A stretch of 15,371 bases of DNA, from the NCBI GenBank assembly GCA_005798925.1, contig SYID01000140.1, forward strand, positions 1 through 15,371, in the 5' to 3' direction. A model generated the notes under the pieces. The model made no database searches, was not told where the DNA came from, and saw only the letters and a list, made by a program, of their open reading frames with translations. A program made the translations under genes and the position numbers. Origin of the DNA: Verrucomicrobiota bacterium (GTDB taxonomy: Bacteria; Verrucomicrobiota; Verrucomicrobiia; Opitutales; UBA953). Positions 7,542 through 14,104 of the stretch are shown one piece after another; position 1 is the first letter of the stretch; each line of letters begins with the position of its first letter.

Positions 7542-9461
7542 TCAGCGGGCGGGCGGCACGGGCACGTCCTCGGCAGCGGGCGGCGCAGGCGCGGGCGCCG
7601 CAGAACCCACCACGGCGCTCTCGGCCACGGAACGCGCGAGGCGTTTGACCGCGGCGCCGCAGGCCGGCGAAGCCGGATTGAGGTCCTGGGCCGACAGCCA
7701 GGCGGCCAGGGCCGCGGCCTCCGCCCCGTCCTTCTCCAGGCGCTCGGCTTGTCCGATCAGCCGGGCGTAGGCGGCGACGAGCGGGGCGATGTCGGAACGG
7801 GTCTTGGCGAGCACGAGGTCGTCGGACTCGGTCTTGTAGGCTTCGACGATCACGTCCCACGCCAGGTAAGGGTTGTTCTGCGAGGCCAGCATGGCGGCCT
7901 TCTGGATGTTCGCGTCGAGCTCGCCGACGCGGTTCACCACCTTGCGGAGCTTCTCGGAGCGCTCCTTGTCCTGCGCGAGGGCCAGGGCGAACTCCAGCTT
8001 CTTGTTGTAGATGTCACGCCACTTGGATTCCTCCAGGAGCCGGTCGAACTCGGGTATCTTCTGGGCCAGCGTGTCCTGCCGGCTGACGACCTGGTTGGCG
8101 AATTCCTTCACGGCCGGATTCTGCGGCCAGATCTTGGTCGCGCGCTCCAAGGCGGCCTCGGCCTTGGCGTTCTCACCGGCGAGGGCGGCGGCCTTGGCGG
8201 AAAGCAGCGACATGTTCGAGGCGTTCATGGCGTTGTTGACCTTGGACATGATGCCGGCGCCCGGAAAATCACGGGCACGCCCTCTGACCTTGTTCACGTA
8301 GCTTTCGACGTTGGCCAGGTCGCGCTCGTCGCCGAGGCGCTGCAGCTCGCGGAGATCCTTCCAGAGGCCCATCATCTCGCGCTTCTTCTCCTGCGGGTAA
8401 AGCATCACCACCGGTTCGAATTCGCCGAGGAAGAACGTCTCCTGCAGGCGTTCGAAAGCGCCGAACAGCTCGCCTTGCTTCACCAGGTCGTCGACGGTCT
8501 GCATGCCCTTGCCGACGTCCTTGATCGCCTCGCGGGAAAGCATGTCGATCGACTCCAAGGTGGGCACGAAGTCGGACACCGGGAAGAACTCCTTCACCTC
8601 CTTGGCGCCGACCACGACGTCCTGGCTGCCGCCGTTGAAGACGACCCGGTAGAAGGCGCTCGTCACCAGCGCGTGCCGGTAGCGACGGGCCATGAGGAAG
8701 GCGACCATCTGCGACTGGAACTCGATCTTGGCCTTGAGGCCGAGCGCGGTCATCTGGGTGCCCTTGGCCAGGATCTGGGCCTGCGTGCGGGCCTCGTCCT
8801 TGACGCGCAAGCCGAGCTCGGTGGTCCCGGTCTGGGTCTTGGTCACGACCTTGGCCTTGCCTCCCGAGGCCTGGCTACGCTCGTCGTTAGCCATCTCGAT
8901 CATGTCGGCGCGGTTGATGATGACCGACTCCTGCGTCTTGCGCAGGGCCTCGAGCTGATTGGCGCTGATCTCCAGCATCTGGTATTCCTTGTTCATGCGC
9001 CACGCCTTCTGGACCTGCGAGGCGATGGTCAGGCTGTTGCCGGCGTCGAACTCGAATTCGGCCGCCTTGAAGAGCAGGTTGAAGGCCTCCTGCTGGTTGC
9101 GGGCGTAATTAGCCTGGGTAAGGGATTGCGGGGACAGCAGCAGCTGGATCTGGTCGAGGATCTGGACGTAACGCTTGATGTCGCCGTTGTCGGTCGGCGC
9201 GGCAAGGTAGCGCTCGAAGCGGGCGCGCACCGTGCGGGTGTTCCCGAGGTTCATCGTCGTGCCTTTCCACTGCATCGTCCCGTTCTCGAGGTCGACGGAG
9301 TCGGTATTGACGTCGAAGATGCGGTCCGCGCCGCCCTCGACGGTGGAGCTGCTGTAGTTGCCGGCGGTGCCGCCGGAGGCGGGCCCGGGCGGCGGAGCCT
9401 GGGCGAACCCCTGCGCGACGAGCGCATACCAGCCGAGGACACCGAGAAGTAAGGAGCGCAT
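7542..9461 (-). CDS. Large secreted alpha-helical protein, unknown function
   Basis: No family recognised. The 639-residue protein has a clear signal peptide (MRSLLLGVLGWYALVAQGFA, cleavage near residues 20-22), so it should reach the periplasm or cell surface. After a short Pro/Gly/Ser linker comes a beta-like block (about 35-60) and then almost wholly helical, charged sequence. Two stretches resemble tetratricopeptide or related helical-hairpin repeats (about 417-453 and 568-597). The C-terminus is Ala/Pro-rich (APAPAPPAAEDVPVPPAR). The start at 9461 is preferred over an in-frame ATG at 9530, because the longer form would bury the signal peptide behind a basic stretch and overlap the upstream gene. 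It follows the small anchored protein gene by 11 bases, so the two are almost surely one operon. A scaffold or complex-assembly role in the envelope is a guess from architecture only. Confidence 0.85.
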   Translation of the reverse strand: MRSLLLGVLGWYALVAQGFAQAPPPGPASGGTAGNYSSSTVEGGADRIFDVNTDSVDLENGTMQWKGTTMNLGNTRTVRARFERYLAAPTDNGDIKRYVQILDQIQLLLSPQSLTQANYARNQQEAFNLLFKAAEFEFDAGNSLTIASQVQKAWRMNKEYQMLEISANQLEALRKTQESVIINRADMIEMANDERSQASGGKAKVVTKTQTGTTELGLRVKDEARTQAQILAKGTQMTALGLKAKIEFQSQMVAFLMARRYRHALVTSAFYRVVFNGGSQDVVVGAKEVKEFFPVSDFVPTLESIDMLSREAIKDVGKGMQTVDDLVKQGELFGAFERLQETFFLGEFEPVVMLYPQEKKREMMGLWKDLRELQRLGDERDLANVESYVNKVRGRARDFPGAGIMSKVNNAMNASNMSLLSAKAAALAGENAKAEAALERATKIWPQNPAVKEFANQVVSRQDTLAQKIPEFDRLLEESKWRDIYNKKLEFALALAQDKERSEKLRKVVNRVGELDANIQKAAMLASQNNPYLAWDVIVEAYKTESDDLVLAKTRSDIAPLVAAYARLIGQAERLEKDGAEAAALAAWLSAQDLNPASPACGAAVKRLARSVAESAVVGSAAPAPAPPAAEDVPVPPAR

Positions 9462-9472
9462 GACGAAAAAGC

Positions 9473-9868
9473 TCAGAAGCGTTCGAGGGCTTCGACGACC
9501 AGGAGGTCGCGGGTGACGCGCAGCTTGCACTTGAAGCGCTGGCCGACCTCGAAGGAGTCGGCCGAGCCCGCAGGGATGAAGACCGGGATGCGTCCGACCG
9601 CGCGGGCGGGATCCTTGTCGATGGGCTTCACGGCGAGCACGCGCCCGCGGCCTTCGACGAAGGCGAGCTGCTGCTCGACCTGGCAGTCGAGCCGGTAACT
9701 GTTGCCCTGCAGGGTCGCCCAGTCCTTGCGGTAAGCCTCGACCGACAGCGGCGTGAGGTCGGCGAAACGGCCGCCACCGCCCATGCGCGGGACGACGATC
9801 GCGAGCAGGACGACGATCACGACGACCGGGATGCCGAGCGCGAAAAAGAGAGGGTTGATCTTGGACAT
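9473..9868 (-). CDS. Small membrane-anchored protein, possible OB-like domain
   Basis: Unrecognised 131-residue protein. An N-terminal hydrophobic helix (about residues 7-27, IPVVVIVVLLAIVV core) precedes a Gly-rich hinge (GGGGRF) and a soluble domain of about 95 residues. The domain alternates beta-type segments (SYRLDCQVEQQLAF, GRVLAVKP, RIPVFIPAG, FKCKLRVTRDLLVVEALERF), an order that suggests a small beta-barrel of OB type; this is pattern-based inference. Two Cys (in LDCQ and FKCK) could be paired if the domain is extracytoplasmic. The start at 9868 gives a standard signal-anchor. An in-frame ATG at 9910 would add 14 residues and lies in the only AT-rich stretch nearby (9908-9924), which is more likely promoter. 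The bases just before the start are pyrimidine-rich (CCCTTCCCC) rather than Shine-Dalgarno. It is 11 bases upstream of the secreted protein gene, and both probably act together in the envelope. Confidence 0.8.
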   Translation of the reverse strand: MSKINPLFFALGIPVVVIVVLLAIVVPRMGGGGRFADLTPLSVEAYRKDWATLQGNSYRLDCQVEQQLAFVEGRGRVLAVKPIDKDPARAVGRIPVFIPAGSADSFEVGQRFKCKLRVTRDLLVVEALERF

Positions 9869-9929
9869 GGGGAAGGGCCGAAGACCGGCCTGTCCCGAGC
9901 CTAGGGGCATTTATGATTTGTTCCAGCGA

Positions 9930-9947
9930 TTTCCCTTATGAGGGAAA
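9930..9947. repeat. Perfect 7-bp inverted repeat
   Basis: TTTCCCT (9930-9936) and AGGGAAA (9941-9947) flank a four-base loop TATG. It lies between the 3' end of the ABCG-type gene and the start of the small membrane protein gene, just beyond the AT-rich stretch at 9908-9924. No T-run follows on either strand, so it is not a textbook intrinsic terminator. It could be an operator for the 9868-7542 pair or a Rho-type mRNA 3' stem for the ABC gene. Confidence 0.4.
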
Positions 9948-9988
9948 CGACGGGCGGGCGCGGGACATGAGGGAATCCGCCCACTCGC

Positions 9989-11686
9989 TCAGCTCCAGCG
10001 TTTCTGCTGGCAGCCGAAGACCACCAGGCAGACGCCCACCAGCCCTTGGACCAACAAGACGACCAAGGCTTCGGTGGTGCCGGCGACATAGGCGTTCTGA
10101 TTGGGCATGCTGGCCGTATAGGCGTCGTAAAGCGGCTGTCCCATCATGGACTTCATGTAACCCGACCACCCCCAGTAAGCGTTGATGAAGGGGCGGCAGA
10201 GCCAGGTGAGCGCAGGGGGCAAGGCGAGCACGACCCCGGAAAGGGGCAGCTGGAAGCCGACGAGGTAGATGGACAGCAGCGAGGACTTTTCCGGCGAGGC
10301 GAGCATGGCCGAGAAACCGAGGCACACGACCGACATCGAGACGCAGCTGGCGGCGAGCACGGCCATCTGCTCGGCCCAAGGTCCCGGGAAATTGCACACG
10401 AGCTTCACGAAGAAGCACATCCAGGCCCCCTGGCAGACCGCGACCATCGAGACGAAGACGACCTTCGAGAGCGCGTAAGCCCACGGACGCAGGCCGATCA
10501 TGCGTTCCTTCTCGTAGAGGATGCGCTCGGCGGAGATCTCCCGGCCGCCGTTGTTGGCGCCCATCAACGTCAGCAGGATCACCTGGAACATGACGAGCCC
10601 GGCGGCGAGCCCCGCCAGCTGGGCGTTCGACATCTGCACGCGCAAGGCCTGCTGGACCTCCTCCATCGAGGCGGTGTTGCGGTCCATCGGGATCTTCAGC
10701 ACGTCCCAGGCGCCGTCCAAGTTGAAGATGATGACGAGCAGGGGGAAGCCGAAGGTGATCGCCAAGGTCAGCCCGAGGTAGCCGGTGTCGCGGAAGAACA
10801 GGCGCAACCGGCGGGCCAGCAAGGTGCCGAACTGGGAAAGGCCGTCCGGGACGACCGGCTCGGGCAAGGGCTCGACCTCCGGGGCGCCGCCCGCCTTGAC
10901 GGTGGCGGCGTCGAAGGAGGCCGGATGTTCGGCCTGATGGATGGCCCAGCGCTCGCGCCAGGCGGCGAGGTCCGACGCGTTGAGCACCTCGTAAAGACGC
11001 AGGCCGTCGGGGATGCGGAAGTAGGCGAGCAGTTCGGCCGGCGAGCCTTGGAAGACCACGTCGCCTTGGTATACGACCGTCACCCAATCGAACTGGTCCA
11101 GCTTGCCGAGGTTATGGATGATGCAGACGAAACTCTTGCCGCTGGTCGTCGCGAGCTCGCGCAAGACGGCGAGGATCTGGTCCTCGGACTGAGGATCCAG
11201 GCCGGAAGTGACCTCGTCGCAGACCATGCAAGCGGGGTCGAGCGTCAGCTCCAATCCGAGCGAAAGACGACGCAGCTGGCCGCCGGACAATGCCGAGACC
11301 CGTTTGTCGCGGTGCGGCGACAGGCCGGTGACGCCGAGCACGGACTCCAGCCGTCGCGTCCGTTCGGCGGCGTCGGGCACGGCCAGGCGCAAGGCGTAGT
11401 CGATCGATTCCGCGACCGTGAGCTGGGCCTGGGCCGCGGTGAACTGAGGAGCGAAGCCGACCTTGCCGACCAGGTCTTCCGTGCAGGTGATCGGCCGGCC
11501 GGCCAGGCGCGCCTCGCCCGTGGAAGGCAGGATGCCGAGGATGGCCTTCATCAAGGTCGTCTTGCCGCAGCCGGAGGGACCGATGACGGCGTTGAGTCCC
11601 CTCGGCAGGAAGCGGGCGGTGGCGCCATCAAGGATGACGGGGCCTTCGGCGCCCGCCCTTACGGTGAGGTTCTCGCAGCTCAGCAT
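9989..11686 (-). CDS. ABCG-type fused ATPase-permease (ABC-2 transporter)
   Basis: Single-chain half-transporter of 565 residues with the ATPase first and the membrane domain second, the ABCG/White arrangement. In the ATPase: Walker A GPSGCGKT (36-43), Q-loop Gln81, signature LSGGQ (133-137), Walker B MVCDE (154-158) with the catalytic Glu158, and H-loop His191. All are intact. A linker (about 225-285) leads to an ABC-2 membrane domain with about six helices near 303-322, 355-376, 404-425, 441-463, 470-490 and 538-558. The connector EKERMIGLRPWAYALSK (392-408) is the hallmark coupling-helix region of the family. It would work as a homodimer, probably exporting a lipid or other hydrophobic molecule (inference; substrate unknown). 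The start at 11686 is 47 bases from the divergent secreted-protein gene. It is upstream of, and on the same strand as, the anchored/secreted pair, with a 120-base gap before them. Confidence 0.9.
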   Translation of the reverse strand: MLSCENLTVRAGAEGPVILDGATARFLPRGLNAVIGPSGCGKTTLMKAILGILPSTGEARLAGRPITCTEDLVGKVGFAPQFTAAQAQLTVAESIDYALRLAVPDAAERTRRLESVLGVTGLSPHRDKRVSALSGGQLRRLSLGLELTLDPACMVCDEVTSGLDPQSEDQILAVLRELATTSGKSFVCIIHNLGKLDQFDWVTVVYQGDVVFQGSPAELLAYFRIPDGLRLYEVLNASDLAAWRERWAIHQAEHPASFDAATVKAGGAPEVEPLPEPVVPDGLSQFGTLLARRLRLFFRDTGYLGLTLAITFGFPLLVIIFNLDGAWDVLKIPMDRNTASMEEVQQALRVQMSNAQLAGLAAGLVMFQVILLTLMGANNGGREISAERILYEKERMIGLRPWAYALSKVVFVSMVAVCQGAWMCFFVKLVCNFPGPWAEQMAVLAASCVSMSVVCLGFSAMLASPEKSSLLSIYLVGFQLPLSGVVLALPPALTWLCRPFINAYWGWSGYMKSMMGQPLYDAYTASMPNQNAYVAGTTEALVVLLVQGLVGVCLVVFGCQQKRWS

Positions 11687-11733
11687 CGGTTGCAGTCTTG
11701 CCTCGGCCTTCTCATGGGTAAAGGATTAACGCC

Positions 11734-12423
11734 ATGAGACCCCTCGCCCTCGCCGCCGTCCTCGCCGCGACCGTCGCCTTCGCGCCCCAAGCCGAGGCCT
11801 TGCAGATGACCAAGAAAGCCATCCGCAACCAAGGCATCTTCGGCGTCAAGGTGGCCAACACGGATATGGCCTTCTACGGCCGGGCTGACGCCATCCTTTC
11901 GATTTCCTTCCAGGAATACACCACCGGCTCCTTCATCGTCTCCGAAGTCGTCATCGACATGAAGGACTCCAATCAGCAGCTGCGCATCTACAACACCCGC
12001 GCGCCCGGGACGGCCGATGTCGCCAACCGCGCGAACCGTGCGAGCGCCGCCAATTCCCAGAATCGCGGGCTCGATCCCAAGGACGCGAGCAAGCTGCCGA
12101 TCCCCGGGCCGCTCGCCGCCATCGAGTCGAAGATCAACAACGTGGCCAACAACACCACGGGGGACCTCGTCGTGAAGACCTACCCGAACACCACCCACGC
12201 CAAGACCGTGGAGATGGTCGTCTCGACCAAGGCCGAACTCCAGTCCCTCTACTCCCGCCTGATCACCCTTTACACCGGCTTCGAAGTCGAGGCCGTCGAC
12301 GGCGCCTCGGTCGAGGGCGCCAACGCCGCGGCCGCGGCGGCCGCGACCGCCGCCGCCGCAGGCGCGACGGCCGCCAAGATCAAGATCAACCAGATCGGCG
12401 GGGTGCTCTTCACCGTCGAATAA
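11734..12423 (+). CDS. Secreted protein with alanine-rich segment, unknown function
   Basis: Unrecognised 229-residue protein with a clear Sec signal peptide (MRPLALAAVLAATVAFAPQAEA, cleavage about residue 22). The mature part begins with beta-type sequence (about 35-90), then an Asn/Ala-rich linker (NRANRASAANSQNRG). A segment with many Thr/Asn follows, then a helix (KAELQSLYSRLITLYTGFEV), then an alanine-rich run (about 190-212). It ends in a short strand-like tail (KIKINQIGGVLFTVE). It has the best Shine-Dalgarno-like site in the window, AAAGGA (11720-11725), eight bases before the ATG. The 47-base gap to the divergent ABCG-type gene must serve both. A small hairpin follows the stop. Partnership with the ABC protein is suggested only by the shared intergenic region. 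Confidence 0.8.
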   Translation: MRPLALAAVLAATVAFAPQAEALQMTKKAIRNQGIFGVKVANTDMAFYGRADAILSISFQEYTTGSFIVSEVVIDMKDSNQQLRIYNTRAPGTADVANRANRASAANSQNRGLDPKDASKLPIPGPLAAIESKINNVANNTTGDLVVKTYPNTTHAKTVEMVVSTKAELQSLYSRLITLYTGFEVEAVDGASVEGANAAAAAAATAAAAGATAAKIKINQIGGVLFTVE

Positions 12424-12434
12424 GCGACGGACCT

Positions 12435-12451
12435 CGGGCTGAGCCCGTTTT
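12435..12451 (+). terminator. Short hairpin plus T-run after the secreted-protein gene
   Basis: CGGGC (12435-12439), a three-base loop TGA and GCCCG (12443-12447) are followed directly by TTTT (12448-12451), 12 bases past the stop. The stem is only five pairs but all G/C, so it is a plausible weak intrinsic terminator. Confidence 0.5.
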
Positions 12452-12494
12452 CAGGCGGTCCGGCCCACCCTGCCGGCTTTCAGGCAACTCCGGC

Positions 12495-12523
12495 TTGACC
12501 GTCCCGAGCCCGTCCGCTTGTCT
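12495..12523 (+). promoter_or_regulatory. Possible efp promoter
   Basis: TTGACC at 12495-12500 is a good -35 match. At 17-base spacing the -10 position holds TTGTCT (12518-12523), a poor match to TATAAT. If used, transcription would begin within about 10 bases of the efp start codon, giving a very short leader. Only the -35 box supports this. Confidence 0.3.
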
Positions 12524-12537
12524 CCGCCCTTACTCCC

Positions 12538-13101
12538 ATGCCCAGCCTTCCCGTCAATCGCATCAAGAAGAAGAACATCATGAGCTACAACGGCGAGCTC
12601 TGCATCGTCCTGGAATGCCTCGTCCGCACCCCCCCGAACAACGCCTCCTACGTCCAGATGGAACTCCGCTCCATCAAGACCGGGGCCAAGATCCCCGTCC
12701 GCTGCGGCATCGGCGTCAGCTTCGAAGTCTTCGACAACAGCATCAAATCTCTCGAATTTTCGTACGAAGCCGACGGCAGCTACGTCTTCGTCGACACCAA
12801 CACGAACGAGGAATATTACATCTCGGCCACCACCCTGGCTGATTCCAAGGAGTTCCTGATCTCCGGCACCTCCTACATGGTCCTCTTCGTCGAAGAGAAG
12901 CCGGTCACCGTCGACCTCCCCCCCTCCGTCACGGTCGAAGTCCTCGAAGCCCCGCCCGCCGTCAAGGGCGACACCGCCGGCAACGTCCAGAAGACCGTCA
13001 CGTGCGAAAACGGCCTCCAGGTCAACGTCCCGCTCTTCATCAAGCAGGGCGAGAAGATCAAGGTCAGCACCGAGAATAAGGAATACCTCGGCCGCGCTTA
13101 A
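12538..13101 (+). CDS. efp: Translation elongation factor P with Asn at the tip position
   Basis: EF-P binds the ribosome between the P and E sites and relieves stalling at consecutive prolines. The 187 residues match the family length and three-domain order: KOW-like domain (about 5-62), OB domain II (66-125) and C-terminal OB domain (128-187). The last has the diagnostic AVKGDTAG (141-148), GLQVNVPLFIKQGEKIKVST and the terminal EYLGRA. Numbering lines up exactly with E. coli EF-P: the tip loop is TPPNN (31-35) where E. coli has KPGKG, so the residue at modified Lys34 is Asn34. The downstream MELRSIKTG aligns with RIRNLLTG. The start at 12538 gives the full domain I; ATG at 12580 would truncate it. 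There is no Shine-Dalgarno; the upstream bases are TCCGCCCTTACTCCC. No EF-P modification gene (epmA/B, earP, ymfI) is in the window. A strong terminator follows. Confidence 0.94.
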   Translation: MPSLPVNRIKKKNIMSYNGELCIVLECLVRTPPNNASYVQMELRSIKTGAKIPVRCGIGVSFEVFDNSIKSLEFSYEADGSYVFVDTNTNEEYYISATTLADSKEFLISGTSYMVLFVEEKPVTVDLPPSVTVEVLEAPPAVKGDTAGNVQKTVTCENGLQVNVPLFIKQGEKIKVSTENKEYLGRA

Positions 13102-13124
13102 GCCGCCCTTACGGACCCCTTCGC

Positions 13125-13152
13125 GAACCCCGGACCACCGGGGTTCTTTCTT
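13125..13152 (+). terminator. Strong intrinsic terminator of efp
   Basis: A perfect nine-pair stem, GAACCCCGG (13125-13133) and CCGGGGTTC (13138-13146), with loop ACCA is followed by TTTCTT (13147-13152). It begins 23 bases past the efp stop. The T-rich tail is on the plus strand only, so it acts on efp and not on the opposing tRNA. Confidence 0.88.
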
Positions 13153-13174
13153 GGCCGGATGGCCGAAAGGGGCG

Positions 13175-13245
13175 TAGACCCGCAGGGATTCGAACCCCGA
13201 CAAAGTGAACCAAAATCACTTGTGCTACCGTTACACCACGGGTCT
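13175..13245 (-). tRNA. tRNA-Gln (anticodon UUG)
   Basis: The minus strand folds into a full cloverleaf of 71 bases. The acceptor stem AGACCCG/CGGGUCU has seven pairs. There is a short D arm (GUG/CAC stem), an anticodon stem AGUGA/UCACU with loop UUUUGGU (anticodon UUG, reading CAA/CAG), a four-base variable loop, and a T arm CGGGG-UUCGAAU-CCCUG. The discriminator base is A. CCA is not encoded: CGCC follows, so it must be added by the CCA-adding enzyme. It lies between efp and pyrH on the opposite strand. Confidence 0.96.
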
Positions 13246-13256
13246 GCGCACCCCGA

Positions 13257-13285
13257 CTGAAGAGCGAGACAAGGGTCGGAGTCAA
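13257..13285 (-). promoter_or_regulatory. Possible tRNA-Gln promoter
   Basis: On the minus strand TTGACT (13285-13280) is a good -35 box about 35 bases before the tRNA. The -10 position at 17-base spacing (CTTCAG, 13262-13257) is a poor match. Support is from the -35 box and its distance only. Confidence 0.22.
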
Positions 13286-13302
13286 GCGAGACCAAGGCGG
13301 GG

Positions 13303-13331
13303 TTGACGCTGGGGTTTGTTCGGCTCATTTC
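13303..13331 (+). promoter_or_regulatory. Possible pyrH promoter, near-leaderless
   Basis: TTGACG (13303-13308) is a good -35 box. It lies exactly 35 bases before the A of the pyrH ATG, so the start codon itself would fall at about +1. The -10 position (CATTTC, 13326-13331) matches TATAAT poorly. If the box is real, pyrH mRNA would be leaderless or nearly so. Confidence 0.3.
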
Positions 13332-13337
13332 CCCTGT

Positions 13338-14072
13338 ATGCCCGCCACCTCCGCCAACAAGCCGAAGTACCGTCGGATCGTGCTCAAGATCAGCGGCGAA
13401 GCCCTGCGCAACGACGCGACCGGCGAATCCATCGACAGCTCGGTCCTCGACCGCCTCGCCGAAGAACTCCGTTCGCTGCAGAAGATCGGCACCCAGGTCG
13501 CGGTCATCGTCGGCGGCGGCAACATCTTCCGCGGCCTCGCCGGCGCGCGCGCCAACGGAACCGACCGCACCACCGGGGACAACATGGGCATGCTCGCCAC
13601 CGTGATCAACGGCCTCGCCCTCATGGACCGCCTGGAGAAAGCCGGCCTCGAGTGCCGCGTGATGACCGCCATCCCGATGGACCGCATCGCCGAACCCTTC
13701 ATCCAGCGCCGGGCCACGCGGCACCTCGAGCGCGGCCGCATCGTCATCTTCGTCGCCGGCACGGGCAACCCGTACTGCACCACCGACTACGCCTCCGCCC
13801 TGCGCGCCAACGAGATCGGCGCCGATGCCATCCTCAAGGCCACGAAGGTCGACGGCGTGTACGACAAGGACCCGATGAAGCACAAGGACGCCAAGCGCTA
13901 CGACCGCGTCTCCCACGCCGAAGCCCTGCAGAAGCGCCTGGGCGTCATGGACGCCGAGGCGTTCTCGCTCTGCGAGGCCAACAAGCTCCCGATCATCGTG
14001 CTCTCGATGTCCGAGAAAGGCGCCGTGAAGAAAGCCGTCCTCGGCCAGCGCATCGGCACGCTCGTCGCCTGA
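13338..14072 (+). CDS. pyrH: UMP kinase
   Basis: Cytoplasmic hexameric kinase converting UMP and ATP to UDP and ADP in pyrimidine nucleotide synthesis; the bacterial enzyme belongs to the amino-acid-kinase fold. The 244 residues match the family. Motifs in order: VLKISGEAL (15-23), VIVGGGNIFRG (57-66), DNMGMLATVINGLAL (81-95), the ATP-site block AGTGNPYCTTD (140-150), and KATKVDGVYDKDP (167-179). The block VMDAEAFSLC (203-212) carries Glu where most homologues have Thr (MDxTA). About ten residues precede the first strand, a slightly extended N-terminus. There is no Shine-Dalgarno; the bases before the ATG are TTTCCCCTGT. It lies 32 bases upstream of frr, the usual pyrH-frr pairing, although tsf and rpsB, the common upstream partners, are absent here. 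Confidence 0.97.
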   Translation: MPATSANKPKYRRIVLKISGEALRNDATGESIDSSVLDRLAEELRSLQKIGTQVAVIVGGGNIFRGLAGARANGTDRTTGDNMGMLATVINGLALMDRLEKAGLECRVMTAIPMDRIAEPFIQRRATRHLERGRIVIFVAGTGNPYCTTDYASALRANEIGADAILKATKVDGVYDKDPMKHKDAKRYDRVSHAEALQKRLGVMDAEAFSLCEANKLPIIVLSMSEKGAVKKAVLGQRIGTLVA

Positions 14073-14104
14073 CCTTCCAACAACCCACCACCCTCCCCCA
14101 CCCT

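Noticed and set aside
9912..9917. TATGAT on the plus strand, a good -10 match.
   Set aside because: No plus-strand gene or good -35 box follows; it lies within the AT-rich patch better explained by the minus-strand start at 9868.
12303..12375. GC-rich repetitive stretch that could be taken for a repeat array.
   Set aside because: It is in frame and encodes the alanine-rich part of the secreted protein; there are no regular spacers, so it is not a CRISPR or satellite repeat.
12580..13101. Shorter efp start at the internal ATG.
   Set aside because: It would delete the first strands of domain I; the start at 12538 gives the normal family length and alignment.
13151..13165. GGCC-GGAT-GGCC as a terminator for the minus-strand tRNA.
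   Set aside because: The stem is only four pairs and no T-run follows on the minus strand.
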